A DNA stretch of 64,000 nt from Mastigias papua (GCA_964019165.1 OZ025278.1:5032517-5096516); one strand, 5' to 3'. Counted from the stretch's first letter, positions 1 through 11,945 are shown. Translations and numbers: made by a program. Notes: generated by a model from the letters alone, not told the origin.

Positions 1-165
1 ACTGAGCAGCTGATGCCCTTGTGTGTGACTTACTACTGTATGAATGAGTGCTGATTATATACCAGTCCCTGTAAATCAAAGCACAGTCATAATGACATTT
101 ACAATATTTATTAATGACAACTATACACTGCTGTATGTTGCTAGTTCGCCTGTACCTTACTTCAG
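1..165 (+). other. Intron upstream of the unit A EGF-like exon (partial)
   Basis: Intronic sequence ending in a pyrimidine-rich CTTACTTCAG acceptor. It is closely similar to 19640-19813 in unit B and more loosely to 48220-48385 in unit C. The PAN exon and first exon of this gene therefore lie upstream of the window. Confidence 0.7.
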
Positions 166-265
166 ATTGGAAATGTATGTGAAGAGAAAAGCCCTTGCGC
201 TTGTGGAATGACGTGTATTGATGCTTGTACAACCCCAGGATATGAATGCCAAGATACTGGTACTG
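166..265 (+). CDS. EGF-like exon of lectin gene A (PAN-EGF-FReD type)
   Basis: A 100-bp exon bounded by CTTACTTCAG at the 5' side and GTATGT at the 3' side. It starts in phase 0 and ends with one nucleotide of a split codon. The 33 encoded residues hold six cysteines in a compact EGF-like pattern (CEEKSPCACGMTCIDAC, then YEC). The same exon, same length and same phase, recurs at 19814-19913 and 48386-48485. It is the extracellular spacer module between PAN and fibrinogen-like domains. The cysteine spacing is unlike a textbook EGF domain, so 'EGF-like' is a structural guess; splice sites, length and three-fold conservation make the exon itself secure. Confidence 0.75.
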
Positions 266-1442
266 GTATGTTACAAATCATTTACACTATACTACTGTTG
301 AAATACAGGTTGAACTTGTAATGACCCTAAACACCGTGAACCTTCTTCCATCATTCATTCACAACCGCCCTTCTCCATTTTTGCCATGTCATCCACTGTC
401 ACCTCACATCTCGGCATCACCCTTGCATCATCCCTGTCATCACATCACACAGGTTATTCCTTTACTCTCGCTTACCTCCTCTGGCCATTTCGCTTACTCA
501 GCACACCACCTTCGTTTTGTATCTATTTAGTAATTCGTGTGTAATGATTCGTCAGCTAAATTTGTGTATATATGTCTGTAGAATTATATTAAATAGTCAG
601 TCAGTAGGTCAGTATGTTAACTCAACATCGTCTATCTCTGGCTCCGTGTTCTCTGCACGTTAAATAAGACTTCAACATAAACCAACATTACGAAGAACGG
701 CAGGTTACCACTGCAGCATCATATTACTAAAAACTATTACTTATATTTTGAAGAGCTGCTTTTGTAATATTAATTTAACCTTGCTAATAATACACAGTTA
801 AATACCTTTCATTCATATACTCATTATTGATTGTTAGTTTTTTTAGGGTTGTAGGAAAATATTTATTCATACCAAATTAACCATATCAAAGTACATGTTT
901 ACTTGCCGTATGCTCTAACTGATGATGACCGCAAAGTTCTAAATATATTTTACTATACCTGTTGTCAAATTCCCATTGCAGTTTTTGCAATTTTATAAAT
1001 TAACCATACTCAGGCCATGTGATTGATATAAAATTATTAGAAAGAAAAGTAATGAGAATGTTTACAACAAGTAAGTAAATCAAAATACAGCAAGAAGTAA
1101 ATACATTGCAAACATGTTGTCGTAGAGTTAAGACAACTCCCTAATAGCAAATAGTAACAGATTTCCAATGATAGGAATATACATATACTGTATATTAATG
1201 TCTTTTCCATTTCATTCAGTCATTAAATCATACAAAATGGTCATTGTAGATATACAACTTGTCTGTAACTACTTTTTTGCACAGAATATTAATGTCTTAC
1301 TAGAAATTTATCGCGAAATAAAACCCCATTTCAAACGTAAGTTACATACTGTCCTGGGGATTTAATCGAAACTTAATGGTAAGAGAGCTTATAGTATTAT
1401 TACCAACGAAACATCCCTCATGATACAAAACTGTGATTTTAG
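266..1442 (+). other. Intron 3 of lectin gene A
   Basis: Non-coding, AT-rich. The start (donor GTATGT) and the last few hundred bases resemble the same intron in units B and C. A pyrimidine-rich stretch around 350-530 is specific to this copy. No RNA gene or element is recognised. Confidence 0.7.
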
Positions 1443-2095
1443 GGCTATTTCGTGATTGTCAGGATGCATACAGTAATGGATACATTGTATCAGCAATATT
1501 AAAAATATGCATTCCTGGCATGAAGTTCGTTGACGTCAGATGTGATATGGTAACAGATGGTGGTGGATGGATTGTATTTCAACGACGAATTGATGCAACT
1601 GTTGATTTTTACCGTAACTGGAATGATTATAAGAATGGGTTTGGAGATCTTAATGGAAACTTTTGGCTTGGATTAGAGAAGATCCATAGGCTTGCATCAC
1701 CAGGAAGGGGAGCAATTCTCCGCATTGATTTAAAGCACATTGATGATCCGACTCAACTTACGTCTGCAGAATACAGCACTTTTGAGGTTACAGGTGAATC
1801 TGATGGATATAGGTTGAAATGCAGTGGCCATTCTGGACCATTAGGTGATTCTCTTACATATCATAGCAACAGAAAGTTTTCAACAATTGATCGTGACCAA
1901 GATTCAAATTCAGGAAGTTGTGCAGATTCTCACAAAGGAGGATGGTGGTATGGTAGTTGCATTTACTCAAATTTAAATGGACGTTATCCACCCAACAATG
2001 GAAACAACGGAGAATACATGTCTTGGATTGCAATTAGTAGCAAGTATGGCGGTATCACATTCTCAGAGATGAAAATAAAATACTCTAACTCATAA
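1443..2095 (+). CDS. Fibrinogen C-terminal (FReD) exon of lectin gene A
   Basis: Last coding exon, after a GATTTTAG acceptor, completing a Gly codon and running about 217 residues to TAA at 2093-2095. It encodes a fibrinogen-related globular domain: DCQDAY at the start, VRCDM-GGGWIVFQRR, WNDYKNGFGDLNGNFWLG, then the calcium-site segment DRDQDSNSGSCA and the pocket signature GGWWYGSC-SNLNG. The family functions as secreted carbohydrate or acetyl-group binding lectins (ficolin, tachylectin-5 and relatives). The segment between the first two cysteines (YIVSAILKICIPGM) departs from the usual SGVYTI-type strand and adds a cysteine. No stop or frameshift is seen, so this copy looks functional in the part visible. 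Confidence 0.9.
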
Positions 2096-2256
2096 TGTGT
2101 TGCACATGGTTGGACTCATGCTCACAGATGCAATGCAATTATTTTACTGAACCATGTGGATGCAATCTTATGGGAAAATCGTATCTTTCATTCAAATGAC
2201 GCATCTTATAAAGTCATATTATTCTATCCAAGCGCCTTGCAAGTTCCATTGCTTTG

Positions 2257-2262
2257 AATAAA
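2257..2262 (+). terminator. Polyadenylation signal of lectin gene A
   Basis: AATAAA 162 bases after the stop codon, in the expected place for a short 3' UTR. The B and C copies do not retain an obvious AATAAA at the same place. Confidence 0.5.
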
Positions 2263-4085
2263 AGTTATGTTGGTAAAATAGCTTGATGCATATAGTAGCT
2301 AATTCTTCTTCAGCATGTAACAATTATTTTCTGCTTAGCATAATGAACAAGGTAGTTCATCTTTGCATAATTCTTCTAAAAAATTAGGAGTCTAGTGATC
2401 TTAATATTAATCACGTTTCTTGCACTAATAGAGATTTTTCTCTAGCACATGTGAGTTGAATGTCATTGAGGGCATTCTCGATTACCTAGACCATTGTACA
2501 ACGTGCAAAATTGAGGATGGTGATCGATAATTCTAACAAACTGCTGTTTTAAACCATTGCTCTTTTTCTGACAGTTTTCAGATCTTGTATTGTATGATGT
2601 TATACGGAAGGGTGGGACCACTCTTCGAGCGGTCATTGTATGGGTATAACCCACAATAGATTGCTCCTTGATTTGGGGCTAGCTATTTTATCTTAGTAGA
2701 TACACAATGTATTCAATCAAATAATATAGCATAATTATGACAGCGGGAGTTTAAATGGGAAGTTCAATCCTATACTCAAATTTTCATTTTGCAAAGCCTC
2801 CGAAAATTAAGTATTAGACTATGCCCATTCTTGTCCACTTTCGATAACAACCAAAGATTTATTCGGTCAAATTAGACCTAATACTAGGTCATGCATTGAC
2901 ACTTCGTGTTAAAAGCCACTGACATGTAATTCCCCGTCTATTTTTACTATTTATTTTATACAGTCTATAGCTATGCGCTTGAGTACTAGGAGGTAGACCT
3001 CTAGACCTCTGTATGCTGTTCGAAACATAAAAAAATGATGATCAAATATTTAGTGAAGGTCCTGTTGCACACTTCTGAGTTCCCAACCTACTCTGCGTTA
3101 ATGCCAGCCTTGCACAGAGGCCATGCTGTGCTCTGTCTGCTTAAGAGGCCAGTATCAGACAAAACATCCTTCTTCTGTAATCTGCTTGTATCCCATCCTC
3201 ATCTTGATGATATATCCTTGTATGATAACAGCATCTTTATATGTATGATTACATTATTATTATTACAATCAATATCATGAAAATCTACCTTGTTTATTGA
3301 TGAGATCATTTGATTCATTAACCGGTATCCTCATCGTCCACTTTATTGAGAGATCACTGTTATGGTCTCCCTCTTCATTGTGTAGTATCGGTTGAGCTCT
3401 TGAATTTTTATTAGTATATATAGTATAATTATTTGGAAGACCTGCATGTTTGGTTGCAATGTGTCTTCATTATCCCTGCACTGTAATCTTGTTCTTTATT
3501 TGGACGTAGATTATTGCAAGTTACCTCGACGACATTCCAGTATTGAACCTCGTAATGAAAAGTTATTTATTACCAGCTGAATTATTCTGGTTGCTTTTGC
3601 ATGAAGAAATGGAAAGCTTAAACTGCGAAAAAAAAGTAATCGCAACCCCACCTTATAATTCTCTACATAAATGAAATTCATAATAAAGTAAATAACCATT
3701 TGTGCATTGAATATACAACGAAGGAAAATCCATAGTCAAGTAGGGTTTATTTACAGTAGGCAGATAGTTGAGAATTGTGCGAATTATTAGCTATCCACCA
3801 GTAGTCAGCCTTTTGGGGTGTAAGGATTGTACATTATTGATGACAGGCCCCAAAACACTCCCAGTGGGGCATCATTATAAATAGTGTAAGAGAATTCTGG
3901 AAAAAGATAGGAATATATGGTGTAAAATAAAATTTGTAATAACACATACACTCACATATGAATTGGATTTAATTGGCTTGACATTATTTTAAATGACTGG
4001 TAAAGCCTTTGGACTTTAGGACCAGAATTGTGACAAATAATAAAAACATTTCATGGCCTTTTAGAGATGCTTCAATTAAACGACA
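2263..4085 (+). other. 3' flank of lectin gene A, diverged copy of the unit B flank
   Basis: No gene recognised. Parts match unit B: 2460-2640 resembles 21310-21480, and 3090-3700 resembles 24190-24750 (also 50600-50930 in C). This is how far the unit A copy can be followed with confidence. Short open frames here are not conserved in the other units. Confidence 0.55.
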
Positions 4086-4089
4086 TATA

Positions 4090-4620
4090 ATTTTAAGCTA
4101 AGACATATCCTGTTAAGCTAAGACATAATCAGTGTTAGACAGGCTAGGGGCATAGGCCTAAACGTTTCGATTTAAACATGAGCCATCATCAGTAGAGAGA
4201 TAGAATAAGGAAAATAAAGTTTTATATAGGTGGGCAAGAAAGGTGAGATCGACAAGACGAAAATGCTATAGGATGTGAGTAAGTTCACGTACATATGTTA
4301 TAAGCAATCGCGGAAAAACCTGCGCAAGGGGAATGAACAAGCAGACGAGTGCGGGAAACCAACAACTAGAAAAGGATGAAGGGAAAGGAAGACTATGGGA
4401 AGAAGGCTTACATAAATAAGCAGACCTAAGGCGTTATCGCCTTTGGCAATGATCTTAAAGTCTTCCATTGTAGCATTATGAGCTGTTCAGTTAATATGGT
4501 TCTCTATCGACGATTGATTGGATTAACTTGTCTTGTGTCCACTTCTGGTAATAACTAGGGGCTCCATAAACGAACCTTAAGATTCCCTTTTGTTATCCCG
4601 TAATAAGTAGCATTCATAGA
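4090..4620 (-). mobile_element. Penelope-like element remnant (GIY-YIG end and 3' tail)
   Basis: Read on the minus strand, the segment around 4440-4530 gives a broken frame resembling the C-terminal part of a Penelope-type GIY-YIG endonuclease (SSIENHIN, then MEDFKIIAKGDNALGLLI). It is followed by about 250 non-coding bases and a tail with CTGATGA (4186-4192) and GAAAC (4164-4168), the arrangement found in Penelope terminal regions. No intact reading frame remains. Assignment rests on remembered family patterns, so the class is likely but not certain. Confidence 0.45.
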
Positions 4621-6118
4621 AATAGGAGCACTAGAATGTGCGTTCTATTTTTTGCTTTGTCTGGTATGTATGAATAAGTACCCATGAGCAGCAAAGATGG
4701 TACCAACACACTGAAAAAAGATTATTGTGAGCTATGTTGTCAAATGGTGTTTTCAATCTATTTAGGATAATATTGAACCTATGTATACTGTAAAATGCAC
4801 ATTTCGGTGTGACCAAAAAATATGATGATCGTAAGTGTCTTGAAAGTTTGAAAATTATCTATTTTTTGTGCTTCAATCGCTTTTCAAAATTTTGTTATGG
4901 AGGCCTTAGGGATTGTATTCTGATATTAAATGGCTCGGGAGATCCATGAAGTGGCACATTAACTAAAGATAAAATATCTACAACATAAGTCAAATTGTTT
5001 TGTTTCATAGCTAGTTGAACCACTCAAGAAAACTACATTTAAGCAAAGCATCAAACTTTGACTGGAAAGCCAAGACATTGCAGAAGAGTAGTGCGAATGT
5101 GGATAACAAGAATCTATGTATGTTTTAGCATCGTAACATTCTATGCAGTTCAAAACTCAAGATTCCAAACAGTTTTCAATTATCAGGTAGCTGTGTGTCA
5201 ACTGCAGACATATCAGTTATATCAGCATTAATTGTGCACGTCTAGGCTAGTGTGCATACTATGCGGCCTACTCCAGAGATACCTAGGAGAACTATATCTT
5301 TTCTAAGAGCACTGGCGTGAAACCTTTTGATGCTAGAGCTACAGTATAACGAATGATAACAACATTACCTATATGTGTGTCATATTGGCGTGAAAGCAAA
5401 GTAACTCAGTGAATCTCCAGCGTGAGCCTTACACAGAACGCACATAGGCAGCTTGGTTGTATCCTAATCAAAGACATGGACATAAGGGACGGGTCATTAA
5501 TTACTTTTGGAGAGGGATGGAAGACATTCTCATGTATTTGATGGAATGTTGGTCCCCCTTCTCAGATTTATATAAAAATTTTCGTCCTTACTCCAGAACT
5601 TCAGAAGAAACTCCATACTCATGCTTTATAAATGCTTTTTAATTTATCTCCCTCTACCCATGATTGTGCAGAATTTTGGCTTCTCCTAGATACCTTCCAT
5701 TCCCTCCCCTGAAAGATTTATGGACCGCCCCCTATGTAGCTGTTAACTGAGAGTCCAGCTAGTTTCAAAGGGGTAGTTTTGCTGCATTCTTTATCTGCAC
5801 AATTATAGGATTGTTTTAAGAACCGGATTTGCTTATACTTTTTGAGAGATATATTATGTTTTAGAGAGATACAATATATATATAAGCAATATATACTATC
5901 TATAAGGAATATATCATATTGCTAAAAATTTGTTATTTTTGACAAATGTAACTTTTGGCAAATATAGAATTTTGATATGATTCTGAAAAGGTTATATTTC
6001 AGAACATAGTTACCTAATAACATGCCATGATAGCAAATAAGTAGGTGGGCTTATCATTGATGAGAAGTGTAATGTCATCAGTAGTCTTGTTATCTTTGAA
6101 TTTTTTATTCTTAGATTT
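4621..6118 (+). other. Intergenic, nothing recognised
   Basis: AT-rich sequence with a TATA-rich patch at about 5870-5920. Small open frames show no domain and no conservation within the window. Confidence 0.6.
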
Positions 6119-6405
6119 AATTGAAAAATTAGACTAACCTAACTGTAGGTGAAGTTTGATTGGAATTCTATGAGTCATCGGCCTTGATCGGAAGAGCCGT
6201 GCAAGATAGTGTGCTGCAGCTCTTGTGAACCAGACTTTAGAGTGGTAAATGAATCAATGACAATAAGTAAATATGTCATAAATAAAAAAGGATAGGGTAA
6301 TAAAATATGACAGGAGAGGGCGTACAGGTACTCCCAGCAACTCCGATGACTCACAGAATTCCAGTCCAACTTCACCTACAGGTAGGTTCGTTTAATTTTT
6401 CAATT
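6119..6405 (+). mobile_element. Foldback/MITE-like element with about 60-bp inverted repeats
   Basis: The first and last roughly 60 bases are inverted copies of each other with a handful of mismatches (AATTGAAAAATTA at both ends, then GTAGGTGAAGTT and GGAATTCT, ending in GAGTCATCGG). The internal loop is about 160 bases and non-coding. No clear target duplication can be picked out. Confidence 0.65.
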
Positions 6406-7314
6406 CTATTACGTCATTGGCCTAGTTCCCAATGGAGCTGTACGAGATTGTAGAGCTGGAATTAAGACATTTACTGTTTGAACTTATACGTATAACTTCA
6501 GAAAGTTTCACACATAATAGATATAGACATTACATGTCAGATGCCAAAGTGTATATTGAAATAATGCAGTAGCAGTAAAGTCAGATACAACAAAATCGAC
6601 AGAAACAAATCTATTAAGTCATTAGAGTCAACACATTAACTAAATTGTAGAAACAATGGGTTATCATAGATAGCAGCAACATCTGGAAATGAAATTTTCC
6701 GACATAGAGCGAGCTAGACTCTGGCTTAGCAGTATGGTATAGTATTCATTGTAATGTCCTACAAACATTAAAGATGTTAATAGTGGCCTTGAGAAGTGTG
6801 ATGTGCAATGAAAGATAGCGAGCAGATGATAACTAAAAAGGTGAGATGCGTTAAAAAATATGTCACATAGACTAGTAGCGGTATTCGATTGATATTGCAT
6901 AAAGGAAAAGGAGAAATCAGACAGAAATGATGGATTCGAAAGTTAATAGTGGATTCATACATAATGGTTAGGCTTTATACATGTTATATACTGCTTATGC
7001 ATAAAAAATTCATCAGACTGAACGCAGAACAAAATACCCTGATACAAAAGAAATTGTTTTCCCACACAGAAAAACAGTTGTTTGAACTTTTAAACCCCAT
7101 TTAGTGTTGTAGATGAGGCAATGCCAATAAAGAGATAGTAATTTAGAATGTGCATTTGCTGTACGATAAATAGGTTTCACAGAAGATTTTGCTAAAAACT
7201 GGGACATAGGCAAATCTACCCAATATGGGCAATACGGAATCCCAATTGCCTTGATTGATAATTCTATCTGCAAGTATAGCATGTGTAACTAAATAAAGGA
7301 GATTATTTGCATCT
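6406..7314 (+). other. Intergenic, nothing recognised
   Basis: AT-rich. Open frames on the minus strand (for example 7013-7282) have no recognisable domain and no counterpart elsewhere in the window. Confidence 0.6.
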
Positions 7315-7358
7315 TTATAATTTCACTATAACACGAAAAAGCGGAAACATTCTTGTAG

Positions 7359-7399
7359 CATACTGAAAGCTTTTTTCGTCCGACACTCGTCAGAGTATG
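7359..7399 (-). ncRNA. Minimal hammerhead ribozyme (sequence-intact core)
   Basis: On the minus strand: stem I 5' arm CATACT, core CTGACGA, stem II segment GTGTCGGAC, core GAAA, stem III of three A-T pairs closed by the triloop AGC, cleavage triplet TTC (cut after position 7365), and stem I 3' arm AGTATG, perfectly complementary to CATACT. All invariant core positions of the hammerhead consensus CUGANGA/GAAA/NUH are present. Stem II is very short (two pairs, loop GUCGG). Hammerheads of this reduced form are known from Penelope-like elements. Seen as sequence and pairing only; activity is inferred. Confidence 0.65.
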
Positions 7400-7471
7400 A
7401 AACGTCGGATAACGACTGAAAGGTGAAACGAAATATATAGCCAGATGCGGGTGCACGTGATATGATGAATA

Positions 7472-7528
7472 ATGCGTCTATTTGGCCCTATGATTGGCCA
7501 ATTAGCCTATAGGGCCAAATAGACGCAT
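7472..7528 (+). repeat. Perfect 20-bp inverted repeat (hairpin)
   Basis: Arms 7472-7491 and 7509-7528 are exact reverse complements separated by 17 bases. They sit at the inner edge of the isolated Penelope-like terminal sequence. The paralogous site at 49810-49850 keeps only one arm. Confidence 0.85.
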
Positions 7529-9719
7529 CTAACAGCAGTCAGAAAATCTAGCTCCTTTTGGAAACTTCTTGGAAAAAAGTTGACGCGGGAAAGATTGAAT
7601 CATTGGTTAAAACTGATATCACATCTCAAAATTACCGTGCAGTCAACTCAAAGAGAGGCATAACACAGTAGTTATTCATAAGAGATAATTGAATGCTAGG
7701 CTTTCATACAAAATGTATACTAAAATTTAGGCCTACATATACAATGTTAATTAGCCTTTGTCGGTAAGGAATTTTTAGCCCTTTACCCCCTATCCCCGAA
7801 AAATAACCGTCGATCTACCTCTCTGTAATGGTAAAAGTGACATGACTTTCCACTAATTTTGGCATTTGGGGTATATTTCCAGTAGTTACAATGATAATAA
7901 TGTATAAAGGCTGGCAAAGACAATCCATTCCAATGTGAAAATAGAACTAAGAAATAAGATAGAGCTCCTGAGGTATGCTTTAACGAGTTAAAAGAAAGAA
8001 GGGCCATTTGACAAGTATGTTAAGATCATTTCTTAAATTTATATTTAACAAGCATGCTTTGTCAGGAGAATCTACCCAAGATTGTTAATGACAAATAGTA
8101 GTATTTCGCACTGAATCAAAGATTTATACTTCCTGATTCAGGTGATATCTTACAAGCAATCGCCACGATTCTTTCAACTTGATGTCATCATATTGGCAGC
8201 TTTCGTAGACTGTTGCAGGGAGATGATCCACTGCAAAATCCTTGTTTGGTTGGAGATTTTTTATATATTATTAGGTTTAGATAAATTTGGTGCTCTGTTA
8301 ACTGCCTTATGAAGTTTGGAATTCTTTCCAACGAGTGCAACACTGCACAATTCGATTTAAGCCATGCAGCTTTGTTTTCTCCATACTCTTAAGTTTAGAA
8401 TTTGGGATGAAAATCGAAAGTTGAAAGTGTTAACATTAGATTGGTATTTCTTTATTCAATTAAAAACAGATTTCCTATAATTAATATATCCAAAACCTCT
8501 ATAAGTTTTGCTAGTCATTTTATGTCTCAGTACCTAAATCAAGAAAACAATTTGGATCCTACCGGCTCGTCGTCACATGACATTGAAAATCGAAAACAAT
8601 AAATAGCACCAGCACATGTTGCCCTAAAAAGCTTTGCTTTCCTCTCTATTCTAGTATTCATTATATAAACTAGTATGAACTATATGCAAGGAGGTATGTG
8701 GCTGTGGATCTACTTGGATGCCTTCTATTGAAAGGAAACTGTTAGAATTTAGGGAAAGAAGCTTACATATAAGTTTAGATTCGCTTGCAGTATTCATTTT
8801 CCCATCAATAGCAATTAATCTTGTGCACTAAGTAGAAATTTTCATTAACAAAGGAACTGACATCATGTGCTAAGCAGCGTCATTTGTAGCGGAAATTTCG
8901 TGCGGCCCATATTAAAACACAAAAGAAACTAAGTGTATTTTCTTTCATATTCACTTTAAATACGTAAACGTAACAGTCAACAGTCATCTCTTAAAGTTCT
9001 TCTTGTAAATCACCAAAGCAATTATTGTGCCATAATACTCTCACCACCATTCTGAAATGTCTCTTCTTGTATATTTATTTGTGACAATCTATGGGAGCTC
9101 CTCTTAAAGTGTCTTTCCTCGTCTGTGTTCATGTATCAACTTCTCGTAGCAATGCCAACTCACTCAGGAAAAAGGAACACGGAAACGCGACAAGTCACCA
9201 ATCATGAAGGGGAACCGTGTAGGTGGCTTCATGACTCTTTTCGATCTCTTTAGTGAATTGGTAACACATCACGTTTTCAGAGGTAGCGGAAGTTCTTGGA
9301 AAAGTTTGTTTCATTATGCTCCACTTTCCTTGGATTAATATACGCAATACCTGTAATTAAAATGGGCGTATACTTGAAAAATGGATGTTTAAAAGCTGCA
9401 AACGATAAGCCAAATAGCTCAAGACTAAAGGTGAACCGATATACAAATGTTCTTGAATTGAGGATGGCCTTTATATCGTTTATAAATATTTCTAAGACAG
9501 ACATTCTTCATATTTTAGATGAAATGTTTATCAATGACATAATTCAACTAGATATACATGGTTCGGCAAGGGAAGATTTAAGTCCCTACCATTGAATCGT
9601 GAGGAGTGATCTCGGGCGTCTCCTCTTATTCTCTCCTTCTTCTCTCTTTACTTATTTAGCAGCTATATTTAGATTGGTAAACAACAATAGTTGGCATGCC
9701 GAAATAGGAAGAAATCTAA
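7529..9719 (+). other. Diverged unit A tail, no gene recognised
   Basis: Stretches near 8660-8880 resemble 27940-28150 in unit B (and 53430-53640 in C), so this is probably the old counterpart of that region. A 99-codon open frame on the plus strand at 9296-9595 has no recognisable domain, no neighbouring splice structure I can support and no paralogue in B or C. I do not call it a gene. Confidence 0.45.
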
Positions 9720-9877
9720 ACCTAGCCAGTAACCTAAGGTAGTTGAAGCAATGCCAGTGATTACTCAATAATGTGATGGATAAAACAAAGGTGATTCACT
9801 AACACTATCATACCTCTACGATAACAAGGATGAATGTTGTCTATACCTATGAACTACTGTGTGATTCTGTTGGTTCA

Positions 9878-9880
<3 letters not shown>
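9720..9880 (+). repeat. Unit-boundary repeat, copy 1
   Basis: About 160 bases nearly identical to sequence at 33147-33625, where the second copy is split by a solo LTR. The copies precede units B and C respectively and mark the repeating period of the array. Confidence 0.75.
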
Positions 9881-9913
<33 letters not shown>

Positions 9914-9929
9914 GATTGATTGATTGATT
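9880..9929 (+). repeat. (GATT)n microsatellite
   Basis: About twelve GATT repeats with one AATG interruption. Confidence 0.9.
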
Positions 9930-10303
9930 TTAAATATTTAAGGAGGGTTGCCCTTCAGCGTTGCTGATTTTCAAAGGGCCCTCCACTTAAAAACTTACAA
10001 CATAGATTAATGTTAATATATAAGAATAAAATATTACTTATATACTGTAGAATAAAATATTACTTACATTACTTACTTAATTAGATTTAAAAAACTAGAA
10101 TAAAATATACAATATCAATAGAGAAAAGAAACAGAAAAGTCTATAAATATGATTTAAAATCACCTATATTTTTCGCTTGCTTGAGTTGGGTAGGTAGGCT
10201 GTTCCATGTTTAGGCTCCCCTATAAGAAAAGCATTTCAGGCCAGTTGGAAGTACGTACGCAAGGAGGGGGAGGGGGTTCCTAATAAGCGAACATGTTCCT
10301 TAC

Positions 10304-10367
10304 GAGTGGGAGTGGGAGTGGGAGTGGGAGTGGGAGTGGGAGTGGGAGTGGGAGTGGGAGTGGGAGT
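10304..10367 (+). repeat. (GAGTGG)n tandem repeat
   Basis: About ten hexamer units. The paralogous place in unit C (38204-38225) has only three or four units, so the tract expanded in B or shrank in C. Confidence 0.9.
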
Positions 10368-10897
10368 TTTTTGACTAATCTGGGAGTGCTTTCGCCAATT
10401 TGGTTTGTACGTACCAATTGAATAACGCCCTCCCCCCTCGGAAATATTGATATTTGCTTGGTTATGTCAGGTTTGCTACTTTGACGTAAGTGCTTCTGCA
10501 TGTAAGGTTACTTCTTCTTTGCTAGAGAATAATTTTCCCCTGTTGTCTCCTGTAGAGAGTTTTCTATAGGTAAAGCTATTTTGCAAGTGCATGAAAAGCC
10601 AAACTTTATTGTCAATGTATATTTTTTACTTAAGATAGCAATACTATCTGTGGTCAATTGACAGGCTATAGATCGCTTTTCTCATCTAGTTTTGTAAAAG
10701 GTAATTCACTTGGTAGTATTATCAAAGTAGTGAAAAGATATTAATATTAGCTTGGTTAATTTTATGTTCTTCTTTTGGACGCTGACATAATGTCCTTTTA
10801 AGAATGGAGAGCCTTTGTTCAGATATTGAAATAAATTTCTACTTTCAAATGCGAATTATGTAGCTTTATGCATGGAGTCTAGTGATGACTTCTGATG

Positions 10898-11945
10898 CTC
10901 CTATTCAAAAGCATTCAGAAAACATCAAGCAAGGGTAGAAAACATCTAATTTAATTGGAATGTTTTGGGACATTTTAAACTTTCTATGTGCTGTTTTCCT
11001 ATGGCCGAAACGGATCTTGATTTAGCACCATAGAACTTACGCATACAAGGTAGCTGCACACTATTCACATACGAGGTGACCATCAAGCTCTATCAATTTT
11101 GAAAGCTTTATTGCAAGTTTGTTAAATAGAACCCTGATTATGATCTAGGTGTTCATTTTGTCAAAATCAGTAGGAAAAATTCAGTTAGATCTATTTTCAT
11201 TACAAGATGGATTGCAAAAGAATACATGCTAACAATCATTTTCACATACATGCCTATTACCATGTCCTATAACCATGGCAAAAAAATTGCATTCCATTGA
11301 ATTTAACTGCTACTTTGCTATGATAGAGTCTCTTGCCACAAGCAGTGACCAGCCTCACGTATTGAAGTACGCAATTGACGTAAATGTAAGAGAATGACCA
11401 GCAATACGGTTGCGCAAAAATGCCAGAAGAAGCAAGTTCCTGCTAAGACAAGCAGCATGCTGCAGATAATTATGTGGACCTGAATTAATTATCGCATGTA
11501 CTTTTCGTTTACTAAGTGAAGAAGTCACTAAATAATGTATACATATACGAAGGCATGCAATTAGACGTTAACGAGTTAAAGCAGTAGCTTTGACGCACAA
11601 TCACTGGTAAAGCAGATGCGCAACAAGCTAGTCTCATAGATGTAACATACTGGATTTCAACAGATATAAGAAATGGGTGTTCTTGCCAGTAATGGAATTA
11701 GTATTCACCTAATAGCATTCATTGCGTAAGTATGTTTTTAAGTTTAACTCGATAATGCATTTCAAAGTATTTCTTAAATACTGCTGTAGAGAGCCATTTC
11801 TTATTTTCTAAGAACGATTTCACATTGCATTTCCGTTCACAGGTGTGATTTCATATGCTACATTAATGGTAGTTGCTGATTGGTACAACAATATTTGATG
11901 CTCATACTAGAATCTGAGAATTACAATTTAACAACTGGCAATACG
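10898..11945 (+). repeat. First-exon block, tandem copy 1 of unit B
   Basis: About 1.05 kb whose start (GCTCCTATTCAAAAGCATTC) is repeated at 11958. Its content, including the signal-peptide exon and its upstream sequence, is repeated to about 14190. The second copy is longer because it carries the Penelope-like insertion. Confidence 0.7.
11673..11725 (+). CDS. Alternative signal-peptide exon 1a of lectin gene B
   Basis: A 53-bp coding stretch from ATG to a GTAAGT donor, encoding MGVLASNGISIHLIAFIA with the last Ala codon split GC|T. Length, end phase and donor equal those of exon 1b (13926-13978). The split codon is completed by the single T that opens the PAN exon at 18614. The hydrophobic run is weaker than in 1b but still suits a signal peptide. 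It would be an alternative promoter/first exon of the same gene; transcription is inferred. The copy in unit C (39546-39598) is unbroken. Confidence 0.55.

Larger units (their letters stand above)
7315..7535 (-). mobile_element. Isolated Penelope-like terminal sequence (pLTR), minus strand
   Basis: About 220 bases that match, in opposite orientation, 49810-50030. More loosely they match the ends of the Penelope-like fragments at 12171-12350 and 40053-40230. The copies share the order ATTATTCATCATATCACGTG, GGCTATATAT, CCGACGTTTCATACTCTGAC, a hammerhead core, then TTTTTCGTG. In the other two copies this sequence adjoins RT/endonuclease coding remnants, which identifies it as the Penelope terminal region. 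Here it stands alone. Confidence 0.6.

Noticed and set aside
246..530. 94-codon plus-strand frame
   Set aside because: Begins in the last bases of the EGF-like exon and runs through intron sequence in another frame; not kept in B or C.
9296..9595. 99-codon plus-strand frame as a small gene
   Set aside because: An almost equally long frame lies on the opposite strand, no domain, no paralogue in units B or C.
10280..10501. Minus-strand frame with Pro-Leu repeats
   Set aside because: Produced by the (GAGTGG)n tandem repeat, which has a different length in unit C.
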